The notes below the pieces were generated by a model. The model searched no databases and was not told where the DNA came from. It saw only the letters and a list, made by a program, of their open reading frames with translations. Source: Zoogloeaceae bacterium (GTDB taxonomy: Bacteria > Pseudomonadota > Gammaproteobacteria > Burkholderiales > Rhodocyclaceae). From it: a DNA stretch of 13,650 bases. Made by a program: the position numbers and the translations under genes. The stretch is from NCBI GenBank assembly GCA_015657735.1, contig SSSX01000187.1, forward strand, positions 1 to 13,650. The letters run 5' to 3'. Every line of letters begins with the position of its first letter. Position 1 is the stretch's first letter. This document shows positions 1 through 6,829 of the stretch, in pieces.

Positions 1-112
1 AGATACTTCAATTTCTTTTGTGCTTCCGGTATAAACCCGAAACACCCTCAAAACCGAGTACCCACACCTATCGGTTGTTCATCTTTTTAAAGAACCGCTG
101 CGTCCTGCAGCG
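1..112 (-). promoter_or_regulatory. 5' leader of a 16S rRNA operon (boxB/boxA/boxC-like region)
   Basis: Read on the minus strand, this is the transcribed leader of an rRNA operon whose 16S gene should lie just left of the window. A perfect 6-bp hairpin with a 5-nt loop (96-112, arms CGCTGC/GCAGCG) is boxB-like. It is followed at once by GTTCTTTAAAAA (95-84), close to the rrn boxA consensus, and then by GGTGTGGG (68-61), boxC-like. The order boxB-boxA-boxC is that of the NusB/NusE antitermination signal in proteobacterial rRNA leaders. No 16S sequence itself is visible, so the identity rests on the leader signals and the two promoters behind it. Confidence 0.8.
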
Positions 113-123
113 AAGAGGTGCGC

Positions 124-151
124 ATTATACAGAGCTTATCCGCCCCGTCAA
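124..151 (-). promoter_or_regulatory. rRNA operon promoter P2
   Basis: Minus-strand sigma-70 promoter: -35 TTGACG (151-146), 16-bp spacer, perfect -10 TATAAT (129-124), followed by a GC-rich discriminator (GCGCACC) typical of stringently controlled stable-RNA promoters. It sits directly upstream of the boxB/boxA leader. Confidence 0.85.
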
Positions 152-282
152 GCATCTCGCGAAATCTTCTGTACCGCCGATCCGCCAAACGCCTGATGCC
201 ACCGGAAACCCAAACCACACAGCCCCCGGCACCCTCCCCGCCGCCGCATCCAAAACAACGATGCCGCTGCGAAAGAGCGCGC

Positions 283-335
283 ATTATAAGGGACTATCAG
301 AGCGCGTCAAGATAATTGCGGAAATAAATTCACCA
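283..335 (-). promoter_or_regulatory. rRNA operon promoter P1 with UP-like element
   Basis: Second minus-strand promoter with the same layout: -35 TTGACG (310-305), 16-bp spacer, -10 TATAAT (288-283) and a GCGCGC discriminator. The stretch just upstream (311-335) is AT-rich on an otherwise GC-rich background and fits an UP element. The two promoters are about 160 bp apart, the classic tandem P1/P2 arrangement of rrn operons. Confidence 0.8.
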
Positions 336-609
336 CCACCGCCCTACCCGCGCAAATTTCCGCTCATCAACCTCCTGCGCGCCGGCCGCCAGCCCGGCCT
401 GCAAAGCCTTTCACGATGACACCCGGCAGCCGTTACGCACCGTGTTGTAACAAGACGGCATCCCCACCTTCGTGCAGGCGCACCAACCTGGTGCGTCGCC
501 GGCAAAAATCACTTTCCCCGGCCTTCGTTTTTCAGACAATTTCAAGTGGCACGCTTTTCGCTACACCGAAAGTGGTATTTCCGCTTCACAACATGACAGG
601 CGACAGCAG
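336..609. other. Intergenic spacer between divergent rrn promoters and the ATP-grasp operon
   Basis: No gene is supported here. An open frame extends upstream of the ATP-grasp gene to 472, but those codons lack family-like sequence and a ribosome-binding site. The promoter of the rightward operon must lie here or nearby. I see no strong -35/-10 pair; TTTCAA followed about 16 bp later by TACACC near 540-568 is only a weak candidate. Confidence 0.5.
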
Positions 610-2028
610 ATGGCCACCACAAAATTCTTCAATGAGATGAATGCGGACGACGGGAGCGTCCGTGAGCACTACGCGGCCTACGCCGCGTGGCTGCGCGACA
701 CGCCGGCGGACCGGATCGCCCGCAAGCGCACCGAGGCAGACTCCCTCTTCCATCGCTACGGCATCACCTTCGCAGTGTACGGCGAGGAGTCGGGAACGGA
801 GCGGCTGATTCCCTTCGACATCATTCCGCGCATCATCCCGGCCCGCGAGTGGACGGGACTCGATGCCGGTCTGCGTCAGCGGGTCAAGGCGCTTAATGCT
901 TTCATCCACGACATCTACCACGATCAGGAAATCCTCAAGGCGGGTCGCATCCCCGCCGCCCAAGTGCTGAACAACGCCCAGTACCGGCCCGAGATGCAAG
1001 GGGTCGACGTGCCGCACGACGTCTATTCCCATATCTCGGGGGTCGACGTGGTGCGCGCCGGCGCCGGCGAGTTCTACGTGCTCGAGGACAATCTGCGGGT
1101 GCCGTCCGGCGTGTCCTACATGCTGGAAGACCGCCGCATGATGATGCGGCTCTTTCCCGAACTGTTCGCCCGCCACCGCATCGCGCCCGTCGAGCACTAC
1201 CCGGACATGCTGCTGCACACGCTGCGCAGCGTCGCCCCGGTCGGCGTCACCGATCCGACCGTCGTCGTGATGACGCCCGGCGCCTACAACAGCGCCTACT
1301 TCGAACACGCCTTCCTGGCCCAGCAGATGGGCGTCGAACTGGTCGAGGGGCAGGATCTGTTCGTCCGCGACGACCAGGTCTTCATGCGCACCACGCAGGG
1401 GCCGCGCCGGGTGGACGTGATCTACCGCCGCGTCGACGACGACTTCCTCGACCCCAAGGCCTTCCGCAAGGATTCGATGATCGGGGTGCCCGGCCTGCTC
1501 GACGCCTATCGCGCCGGGCGGGTGACGCTGTCGAACGCCATCGGCACCGGCGTTGCCGACGACAAGTCGATCTACCCTTACGTGCCCGAGATGATCCGCT
1601 TCTACCTCGGCGAGGAACCCATCCTCAACAACGTGCCCACCTACATGTGCCGGAAACCGGAGGATCTGGCCTACACGCTGGCCCACCTGCCGGAACTGGT
1701 CGTGAAGGAAGTGCACGGCGCCGGCGGCTACGGGATGCTGGTCGGCCCGGCTTCGACGAAGGAGCAGATCGAAACCTTCCGCCGATACCTCGAAGCCAAT
1801 CCGGAGAAATACATTGCCCAGCCCACGCTGGCCCTTTCGAACTGTCCGACCTTCGTCGACAGCGGCGTCGCCCCGCGTCACCTGGACTTGCGCCCCTTCG
1901 TGCTGTCCGGCAGCGAGATGCGGCTCGTGCCGGGCGGGCTGACCCGCGTCGCGCTGCGCGAAGGATCGCTGGTGGTGAACTCCTCGCAGGGCGGGGGCAC
2001 CAAAGACACTTGGGTACTGGAGGCCTGA
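610..2028 (+). CDS. Circularly permuted type-2 ATP-grasp protein (DUF404/DUF407, COG2308 family)
   Basis: A 472-residue cytoplasmic protein of the circularly permuted ATP-grasp family, predicted ATP-dependent carboxylate-amine ligases of unknown substrate. Family-typical blocks seen in order are GITFAVYGEESGTERLIPFD (51-70), LEDNLRVPSGVSYMLEDR (158-175), VDVIYRRVDDDFLDP (268-282), NAIGTGVADDKSIYPY (309-324), VVKEVHGAGGYGML (364-377, nucleotide-binding-like glycine loop), DLRPFVLSG (426-434) and SSQGGGTKDTWVL near the C-terminus. The ATG at 610 gives the usual family length and has a weak AGG nine bases upstream; 634 is an alternative start. It is followed after one base by the alpha-E gene, its usual partner. 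In comparative-genomic work these pairs are linked with transglutaminase-like proteases and proposed to act in peptide synthesis or tagging, but no reaction is established. Confidence 0.93.
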   Translation: MATTKFFNEMNADDGSVREHYAAYAAWLRDTPADRIARKRTEADSLFHRYGITFAVYGEESGTERLIPFDIIPRIIPAREWTGLDAGLRQRVKALNAFIHDIYHDQEILKAGRIPAAQVLNNAQYRPEMQGVDVPHDVYSHISGVDVVRAGAGEFYVLEDNLRVPSGVSYMLEDRRMMMRLFPELFARHRIAPVEHYPDMLLHTLRSVAPVGVTDPTVVVMTPGAYNSAYFEHAFLAQQMGVELVEGQDLFVRDDQVFMRTTQGPRRVDVIYRRVDDDFLDPKAFRKDSMIGVPGLLDAYRAGRVTLSNAIGTGVADDKSIYPYVPEMIRFYLGEEPILNNVPTYMCRKPEDLAYTLAHLPELVVKEVHGAGGYGMLVGPASTKEQIETFRRYLEANPEKYIAQPTLALSNCPTFVDSGVAPRHLDLRPFVLSGSEMRLVPGGLTRVALREGSLVVNSSQGGGTKDTWVLEA

Positions 2029-2029
2029 C

Positions 2030-2977
2030 ATGCTGAGCCGCACCGCCGACCATCTCTTCTGGATGGCACGCTATATGGAGCGCGCCGAAAACACCGCGCG
2101 CATCCTCGATGTGACCTATCGCCTGAGCCTGCTGCCGCAGAACGGCGAGGAAGTCGAAACCATGTGGAGCGGCATGCTCAAGATCATGGAGCTGCAGGAC
2201 GCCTTCCGTGCCAGGCACCCGCGCTTCACGACCGAAGCCGTGCTCGACTTCATGATCTTCGACCGGGACAACCCCTGCAGCATCTACCGCTGCCTGCGCG
2301 CCACCCGCGAGAACGCCCACGCGGTCCGCGGCACGCTGACATCCGAGCTGTGGGAGACCTCCAACGCCACCTGGCTGAAAATCCGCGACTTCACTCTCGC
2401 CCGGATGATGGAGAGCGGTCCGGGCGCCTTCTTCGAGTGGGTCAAGTACCGTTCGCATTTGTCCCGCGGAGTCACCATCGGCACCATGCTGCAGGACGAA
2501 GCCCTGCGCTTCATCCGCCTCGGCACCTTCCTGGAGCGGGCGGACAACACCGCGCGCATCCTCGAGGTGAAATACCTGAACCTCCTTCCCGGCAGCGAAT
2601 CCGACGCCGAAACCACCGATTACTACCAGTGGAGCGCCCTGCTCCGCTCGGTGTCGGCCTTCGAGGTGTACCGCAAGGTGTATCGGGATCACATCACACC
2701 GCTGCGCGTCGCCGAACTGCTGATCCTGCGCGCCGACATGCCGCGCTCCCTGGCCCGCTGCATGAAGGAGGTGTACACCAACCTGACCCGCGTCGCCAAC
2801 GCCCGCTCGGCCGAAACGGAGCGCCTCGCCGGCGAACTCGAGTCGCACCTGCACTTCGGACGCATCGAACGGATCTTCGAAGGCGGCATGCGCAAGTATC
2901 TCGAAGACTTCCGCGACCGCATCTTCGACCTGGGTTGCCGTATTTCCGACGACTTCCTGATCCCCACCAGCGGATGA
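2030..2977 (+). CDS. Alpha-E domain-containing protein (DUF403, COG2307 family)
   Basis: A 315-residue all-helical protein of the alpha-E family, which almost always accompanies the circularly permuted ATP-grasp protein. An internal duplication is visible: YMERAENTARILDVTY at 15-30 and FLERADNTARILEVKY at 167-182, the conserved glutamate-rich helix of the family. The start is well placed, with GGAGG at 2019-2023 six bases before the ATG. The gap to the upstream stop is a single base, so the two genes are co-transcribed and probably translationally linked. Its biochemical role is unknown; it may form a complex with the ATP-grasp enzyme. The stop lies only 15 bases before the -35 box of the tRNA-Pro promoter, so no third operon member (often a transglutaminase) follows directly. 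Confidence 0.93.
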   Translation: MLSRTADHLFWMARYMERAENTARILDVTYRLSLLPQNGEEVETMWSGMLKIMELQDAFRARHPRFTTEAVLDFMIFDRDNPCSIYRCLRATRENAHAVRGTLTSELWETSNATWLKIRDFTLARMMESGPGAFFEWVKYRSHLSRGVTIGTMLQDEALRFIRLGTFLERADNTARILEVKYLNLLPGSESDAETTDYYQWSALLRSVSAFEVYRKVYRDHITPLRVAELLILRADMPRSLARCMKEVYTNLTRVANARSAETERLAGELESHLHFGRIERIFEGGMRKYLEDFRDRIFDLGCRISDDFLIPTSG

Positions 2978-2992
2978 TCGTCGAAAGCGGAC

Positions 2993-3021
2993 TTGGCAAA
3001 AGCCCGATCAACGTCTATAAT
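2993..3021 (+). promoter_or_regulatory. Promoter of tRNA-Pro
   Basis: TTGGCA (2993-2998), an exact 17-bp spacer and perfect TATAAT (3016-3021), followed by a GC-rich discriminator GCGCAGC. The position, about 11 bases before the tRNA 5' end, and the near-consensus boxes make this the tRNA promoter. The tRNA therefore does not depend on read-through from the ATP-grasp operon. Confidence 0.9.
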
Positions 3022-3031
3022 GCGCAGCTTG

Positions 3032-3111
<80 letters not shown>

Positions 3112-3125
3112 GGAAACAAGCACTT

Positions 3126-3151
3126 AGCCAACTCTTCGGAGTTGGCTTTTT
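3126..3151 (+). terminator. Island-borne terminator for tRNA-Pro
   Basis: A 9-bp perfect stem AGCCAACTC/GAGTTGGCT closed by a TTCG tetraloop (3135-3138) and followed by TTTTT. It lies 17 bases after the tRNA 3' end, inside the island, and therefore replaces the chromosomal terminator now displaced to 10053-10078. Confidence 0.92.
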
Positions 3152-3174
3152 GCTTTTTCACGCCCGGTACAAAA

Positions 3175-3198
3175 TTTGCGCCCAACTTTGTGCCCAAC
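3175..3198 (+). repeat. Left pair of 12-bp tandem repeats (putative integrase arm sites)
   Basis: TTTGCGCCCAAC (3175-3186) is followed without a gap by TTTGTGCCCAAC (3187-3198). The same unit occurs as a second tandem pair in the same orientation near the right end (9825-9848). I found it nowhere else in the window. Paired subterminal repeats at both ends of an integrase-driven element are best read as arm-type integrase-binding sites. Confidence 0.7.
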
Positions 3199-3377
3199 AG
3201 TTTCTCAGGCTAGCAACTGCGTCGATCTCAGTCAGGCAGGAGAGCGCCCTAGCGGAGCAAAACTGAACTGCCGATGCCCCCCGACGAGGCCTGCACAAGT
3301 CTTCGGACTAAACCCAGCCCCCGCTTGATGAGGCAAGTCCGCACTTCTCGACGGTACAATCAACCCCTCTCTTCAGC

Positions 3378-4565
3378 GTGAGTGCATCCGTGGTCGTACC
3401 TGCTCAGCTCTTCGGTAATCTGGATACTGAGAATGCCGTCGCCAACATCATGTTTTGCGCGGACTCTGACTGTCCAGAGCAAGGAATGTTGCACTGGTGG
3501 GGGCAAGATGTAACCCCGGGTGCAGCGCTTGTTACTTGTCATCCTCGGGGGGACAACGCCTTCGATCTCCACCCCTTTAACTGGTACCGCGCAAACGACA
3601 GCGGAGCCCTCTGGTTGCCCGGTTTATCGCCTGAAGAAAGTGAGCACCTGAGCGGCTATTGCGGGGAGCTATACAAGACAGGCAACGGCTTTGAGGGACG
3701 CTGGAACCACAGCAACGGGCTTGGAGGGAAAATTGTTCTTCAAGCTCCTGATTGCTCGACACACATCAAGGCCGATGTGTGCGAGACATGGGACGAATTC
3801 AAGAAATGGGCGAGCCGTGCGCGAGACGTTTCCGATGCGGCTATCTTTCGGGGGCACGGAAGCAACTCCTTCCGTCTTCAAACGACACTACATCGTGCTG
3901 GCCGTCATCGCTTAGAGCGATATTGTAGCGATGATCTGTTGCAGTTCCGAGGGCATGCAGAAGCGGTTCTTGGTTTGCGCTTTGATCTCAACAACGCAGA
4001 TGATTATGCGGAATTGCTTGGCTTAGCTCAACACCACGGCCTACCTACGCCACTACTTGATTGGACGAGATCCCCCTACATTGCTGCTTTCTTTGCGTTT
4101 TCAGATGCCTTTGAATTCTCTGAGGCGCGAAAGAACGCAACTCACATACGAGTCTACGGACTATCACGCAAATTCGTACAAGATATGTCTCCATTTCGCG
4201 TGACTCTGCCGTACTTCAAGCCGTATATCTCGTGTATCAGTATCTCGCCTAGAAACAACCCCAGACTTTACGCGCAGCAAGGTCAATTCGTTGTTACAAA
4301 CATTGCTGATCTAGAGAGCTACTTTCACATCATGGAACGGAATTCAGGCGAACAGATCTTGTTTGCTGTAGATGTTCCAATTGCATGCGCGGTCGATGCA
4401 CTAGAAGATCTAGCGTTTATGGGGGTGACAGCCTCTACTCTGTTTCCGGGATTAGATGGTGTCTGCAGGATGATGAAACACGCAATGGCATTTCGCCGAG
4501 GCAATAGATCAAACTCGGCACAATCAACCAATACTGGGGATCTTGTCGGCACAAAGAGCACTTAA
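3378..4565 (+). CDS. FRG domain-containing protein (possible defence/toxin cargo)
   Basis: A 395-residue soluble protein with the FRG domain, named for its Phe-Arg-Gly motif, seen as AIFRGHGSNSFRLQTTLHR from about 155. Further family blocks are AQHHGLPTPLLDWT (217-230) and NPRLYAQQGQFVV (294-306). Residues 1-125 form a separate, glycine- and tryptophan-rich region (GFEGRWNHSNGLGGKIVL near 104-121) that looks beta-rich and could be a sensing domain. The FRG reaction is not established; such proteins often sit on mobile islands and in defence-rich loci. The start is GTG with no clear Shine-Dalgarno sequence. A TACAAT box at 3355-3360 would leave an almost leaderless transcript; the ATG at 3450 is an alternative. 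It stands alone on its strand and converges with the XRE gene. Confidence 0.85.
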   Translation: MSASVVVPAQLFGNLDTENAVANIMFCADSDCPEQGMLHWWGQDVTPGAALVTCHPRGDNAFDLHPFNWYRANDSGALWLPGLSPEESEHLSGYCGELYKTGNGFEGRWNHSNGLGGKIVLQAPDCSTHIKADVCETWDEFKKWASRARDVSDAAIFRGHGSNSFRLQTTLHRAGRHRLERYCSDDLLQFRGHAEAVLGLRFDLNNADDYAELLGLAQHHGLPTPLLDWTRSPYIAAFFAFSDAFEFSEARKNATHIRVYGLSRKFVQDMSPFRVTLPYFKPYISCISISPRNNPRLYAQQGQFVVTNIADLESYFHIMERNSGEQILFAVDVPIACAVDALEDLAFMGVTASTLFPGLDGVCRMMKHAMAFRRGNRSNSAQSTNTGDLVGTKST

Positions 4566-4674
4566 AACGATCCATTCGCAGTTGCCGCGTGGTATTTCGT
4601 TCCTCTGTCGCGTACGTCTACCATCATCCACAAGAACGTGATGGCCGATTGCTCACTGATTGAGGTGCAGTCAT

Positions 4675-4917
4675 TCAATCGCCCTCCAACCCAGATTCGA
4701 CAAGCTCAAACAACTCAGATGGGCGAACACCCAAAGCAGTACACAGCTTGAAGATGGTTTTCACGCTTGCGGAGTTCTTCCCAAGCTCAATCAAAGAGAT
4801 GTAGTTCCGATCAAGACCTGCTGCGAAAGCGAGCTTTTCCTGCGACAAGCGTTTCCGCTGCCGAAGCTCCCTCACGACTCGTCCGAAGGCCTGATCTGAC
4901 TGCACCGCGCTGCCCAT
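4675..4917 (-). CDS. XRE-family HTH transcriptional regulator
   Basis: A compact 80-residue DNA-binding protein, almost entirely one Cro/CI-type helix-turn-helix: GRVVRELRQRKRLSQEKLAF, then AAGLDRNYISLIELGKNSAS and FKLCTALGVRPSELFEL. The chosen ATG (4917) gives a domain that starts cleanly; a TTG at 4929 would add four residues. Neither start has a good Shine-Dalgarno sequence. It is transcribed divergently from the DUF4124-type gene with an 88-bp spacer that contains a 12-bp palindrome, and convergently with the FRG gene. The likely role is repressor of itself and of the divergent gene; control of the FRG gene is possible but not shown. Confidence 0.9.
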   Translation of the reverse strand: MGSAVQSDQAFGRVVRELRQRKRLSQEKLAFAAGLDRNYISLIELGKNSASVKTIFKLCTALGVRPSELFELVESGLEGD

Positions 4918-4973
4918 TAAATACGGCAAGATTCGCGGCTAGAGCCACTTCCGTCTTCATAACATATGCTGCA

Positions 4974-4985
4974 AAATGCGCATTT
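4974..4985. promoter_or_regulatory. Perfect 12-bp palindrome, candidate XRE operator
   Basis: AAATGCGCATTT is a perfect palindrome in the divergent spacer between the XRE gene (minus) and the DUF4124-type gene (plus), ten bases before the latter's Shine-Dalgarno sequence. Size and position suit an operator for a Cro-like dimer. Binding is inferred. Confidence 0.45.
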
Positions 4986-5005
4986 CGCATACTTGGAGGT
5001 GCAAA

Positions 5006-5542
5006 ATGAAGAAGATTCTCACCACAGGCAGCGGTGCGATAGACAAGAGCTCTACTGGGCGGAACAGTGACCGACCAGAGGCCGCGAAAACGATGCTTGG
5101 TGGAGCACTCTCGGCGTGCCTACTCTTAGCTTCGAGCGCCGCATACGCCGACGTCTACCGCTGCTCAGGCGCTGACGGACGCACTGTTTACCAAGAAGCA
5201 CCATGCATCACAGGTTCACAAAGAAAGCTCGATGACGCCCCAGCCAAAGCAAGGCAGAGCGCTGAAGTAGCCGGCAACAATGAGCAGGAAGAGGTTCGGA
5301 AAGCTGGAATGCTCAAATGGTGCCTGTCGGGCAATAAATGTGATGCTGCAACTTACGCGATGTACCTGCGAGGAATGCGGAAATTCCTTGTGATAGAAAC
5401 ACTAGGCCCGCCTGCGTCAGTGCAGAATATTGGAGGGGATGAAGTGCAATACTTTAATGTCCCTACCTCTGAAGGTCGTATGAAAGCTCGGCTTCAAGTA
5501 ATCTATTTGTATGGGAAAGCGGATAAGGTCAATGCCTACTAA
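5006..5542 (+). CDS. DUF4124 domain-containing exported protein
   Basis: A 178-residue predicted periplasmic protein. A hydrophobic segment (about 31-46) ends in SSAAYA before D49, a good signal-peptidase I site. It follows an unusually long, hydrophilic N-terminal region starting MKK. Directly after the site comes the DUF4124 signature DVYRCSGADGRTVYQEAPC, whose two cysteines probably form a disulphide; a second pair lies in WCLSGNKC. The function of DUF4124 proteins is unknown. The start at 5006 is fixed by GGAGGT (4995-5000) five bases upstream. An internal ATG at 5093 would give a shorter signal peptide lacking basic residues. It is divergent from the XRE gene and probably controlled by it. 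The end is convergent with the 5584 gene, and I see no clear terminator between them. Confidence 0.82.
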   Translation: MKKILTTGSGAIDKSSTGRNSDRPEAAKTMLGGALSACLLLASSAAYADVYRCSGADGRTVYQEAPCITGSQRKLDDAPAKARQSAEVAGNNEQEEVRKAGMLKWCLSGNKCDAATYAMYLRGMRKFLVIETLGPPASVQNIGGDEVQYFNVPTSEGRMKARLQVIYLYGKADKVNAY

Positions 5543-5583
5543 ATGGAGAAGAGTAAATTCAACTCGCTTCGTTCATAGCAATT

Positions 5584-6084
5584 TTATTTTAGACCAACTT
5601 CTTCAAGTGGGTTAAGCTCCTCAGCCGAATCAAAGCGGTACCCGAGTGCTTTGGCATAGCCCTCCGCATACGGGTGTTCAATTTCAAGAAGTTCAACAAC
5701 TGAGAAGAATACAAGAATAGATACCATATGCTTCGCCTCTTCGTGGTTGTTGAGCATCTTCTCTCCGAAAACCTTTTTTCCGGTTAGCGATACTTTTTCA
5801 ACAACCTCTCCGATGCTCTCTGCGTCGGGAAAGGCCGGTGTGTCACAATGCCGCCCTAGGTGGCAGGCGATCACCTCACCAATAGTCAATGCCTGCGCGA
5901 TTTGACGCGGAATCACGGCAATGCTTCGTAGCTGGCTGGCTGTTTTGTACGATTTCCAAAGCTGCTGCCGATTCATTCTGGGTAGTTCTAGAGGTGAAAG
6001 CCCGACTGAACTAGCTATCGTGTAAAGCATGAAGGCCGTGAGTTGCGCCGACCACGAGGCCTCAAGTGAGTTTAGTTGTCTCAT
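5584..6084 (-). CDS. Conserved-looking protein of unknown function, coupled to the TerS-like gene
   Basis: A 166-residue protein I do not recognise. It appears soluble and largely helical, with no signal peptide and no clear catalytic motif; the C-terminal end is acidic (AEELNPLEEVG). The start at 6084 is strongly supported: AGAAGGAG lies about eight bases upstream, and the ATG overlaps the stop of the preceding gene as ATGA. The pair is therefore translationally coupled and probably acts together. It is the last gene of the leftward transcription unit. The open frame extends further upstream to 6156, but that part lies inside the preceding gene and is unlikely to be translated. Confidence 0.8.
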   Translation of the reverse strand: MRQLNSLEASWSAQLTAFMLYTIASSVGLSPLELPRMNRQQLWKSYKTASQLRSIAVIPRQIAQALTIGEVIACHLGRHCDTPAFPDAESIGEVVEKVSLTGKKVFGEKMLNNHEEAKHMVSILVFFSVVELLEIEHPYAEGYAKALGYRFDSAEELNPLEEVGLK

Positions 6085-6518
6085 GGTTGAGACTCCTTCT
6101 CTTGCTGATTCGCATCCGCTGCGATTCGTTCTAGCTCTTGCTGCATTGCCCTCCACGCAACGTCCTCTTCAGACAGGCCCGATTTTGTCGAGTAGGCATT
6201 TCGGGTGCGGTTCAGCACGGCTTCTACTGCTCGAAGGGCAATAGAAGAGGATTTTGATTGTAGGAGTTCGGACAAACGTTCTACAGCCTTCAGCTTCAGG
6301 GCCTGCATGGTTTGAAGAGCCTCCTGCTCGTGTTGGGTTAGTAGCGTATGAATATGGTCCTCGAAAGCTGGGTTTTTCCTCCACTTGCTGAGGGTTGTTG
6401 GATCAACTCCAACGTGCTTGGCTGTCTGATCCCGCGTTAGGCCCGAAGCCAGTAACCTCGCGGCAAGACGTTGCTTTATATTGATTTTTTGAGGATGTGA
6501 CATTTTGTGGGATTCCAT
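6081..6518 (-). CDS. Terminase-small-subunit-like helix-turn-helix protein
   Basis: A 145-residue protein (140 if it starts at the ATG at 6503). Near the N-terminus is a homeodomain-like HTH: RLAARLLASGLTRDQTAKHV followed by GVDPTTLSKWRKNPAFEDHI, the pattern of phage small terminase subunits and related phBC6A51-type HTH proteins. After it come a long helical, probably coiled-coil region (LLTQHEQEALQTMQALKLKA) and a segment ALRAVEAVLNRTRNAY. Small terminases use such a layout to bind pac or cos DNA and oligomerise, but no large terminase is encoded here. It could therefore redirect a helper phage's packaging, or be only a regulator. The Shine-Dalgarno GGGAG for 6518 lies inside the terminator-like hairpin just upstream. 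The stop overlaps the next start by four bases. Confidence 0.72.
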   Translation of the reverse strand: MESHKMSHPQKINIKQRLAARLLASGLTRDQTAKHVGVDPTTLSKWRKNPAFEDHIHTLLTQHEQEALQTMQALKLKAVERLSELLQSKSSSIALRAVEAVLNRTRNAYSTKSGLSEEDVAWRAMQQELERIAADANQQEKESQP

Positions 6519-6519
6519 G

Positions 6520-6555
6520 AAAAAGGCTCCCGGCCTCTTGGAAAAAGTCGGGAGC
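6520..6555 (-). terminator. Terminator-like hairpin overlapping the TerS-like gene's ribosome-binding site
   Basis: On the minus strand, GCTCCCG (6555-6549) pairs with CGGGAGC (6532-6526) around a 16-nt loop, followed by C and TTTTT (6524-6520). It lies nine bases after the stop of the 65-residue gene and ends one base before the ATG at 6518. Its 3' arm contains the only good Shine-Dalgarno sequence of that ATG. It can be a terminator for the upstream gene, a translational block on the downstream gene, or both. Confidence 0.65.
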
Positions 6556-6563
6556 AATGGGTA

Positions 6564-6761
6564 TCAGCGGATCAATCCAGCAGCGCGAACCTTCCAAGCC
6601 AATGGTGAATGATTTACTTCGCTCTTTGGCTTTTCATTCTTGAATATGTGCGCATACCCCGGCGGGGTCGTGGCAATGTCAAGCCCTCGCTCCTTCTTTT
6701 TCGTCGTCAAAGCGGGGTTTGATTTGGCTCCCAAAACTCGGGCGAAGTTCATCGTACTCAT
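6564..6761 (-). CDS. Small basic protein of unknown function (65 aa)
   Basis: A 65-residue protein rich in Lys and Arg with no family I recognise. The N-terminus reads MSTMNFARVLGAKSNPALTT, then a basic stretch KKKERGLDI and a C-terminal AWKVRAAGLIR. There is no signal peptide or membrane segment. The start at 6761 has AAGGAG seven bases upstream, which makes a real gene likely despite its size. It is preceded by two strong hairpins and followed by a terminator-like hairpin, so it may be expressed as its own unit between the HNH-type and TerS-like genes. A nucleic-acid-binding role would fit its charge but is only a guess. Confidence 0.62.
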   Translation of the reverse strand: MSTMNFARVLGAKSNPALTTKKKERGLDIATTPPGYAHIFKNEKPKSEVNHSPLAWKVRAAGLIR

Positions 6762-6779
6762 AGCGTTTCTCCTTCATAT

Positions 6780-6822
6780 CCAGACCAAAACGGGGTCTGG
6801 GCCGTCCCCCGAGAAATCGGGG
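6780..6822 (-). promoter_or_regulatory. Two adjacent leader hairpins before the 65-aa gene
   Basis: In minus-strand order, CCCCGA/TCGGGG with a 4-nt loop (6822-6807) is followed by CCAGACC/GGTCTGG with a 7-nt loop (6800-6780). The second ends a few bases before the AAGGAG ribosome-binding site. Neither has a T-run, so they are RNA structure in the leader rather than terminators. Confidence 0.55.
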
Positions 6823-6829
6823 ATGTTAG

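Noticed and set aside
18..419. A 133-codon plus-strand frame at the left edge
   Set aside because: It runs antisense through the rRNA leader and both rRNA promoters, and its translation shows no family features.
586..2854. Long minus-strand open frames (485 and 409 codons) opposite the ATP-grasp and alpha-E genes
   Set aside because: They are antisense shadows of GC-rich coding sequence with low-complexity Arg/His/Ala-rich translations; the plus-strand proteins are clear family members.
3298..3309. AGTC-TTCG-GACT mini-hairpin resembling the tRNA terminators
   Set aside because: Only 4 bp of stem and no T-run; similarity is explained by the common TTCG tetraloop.
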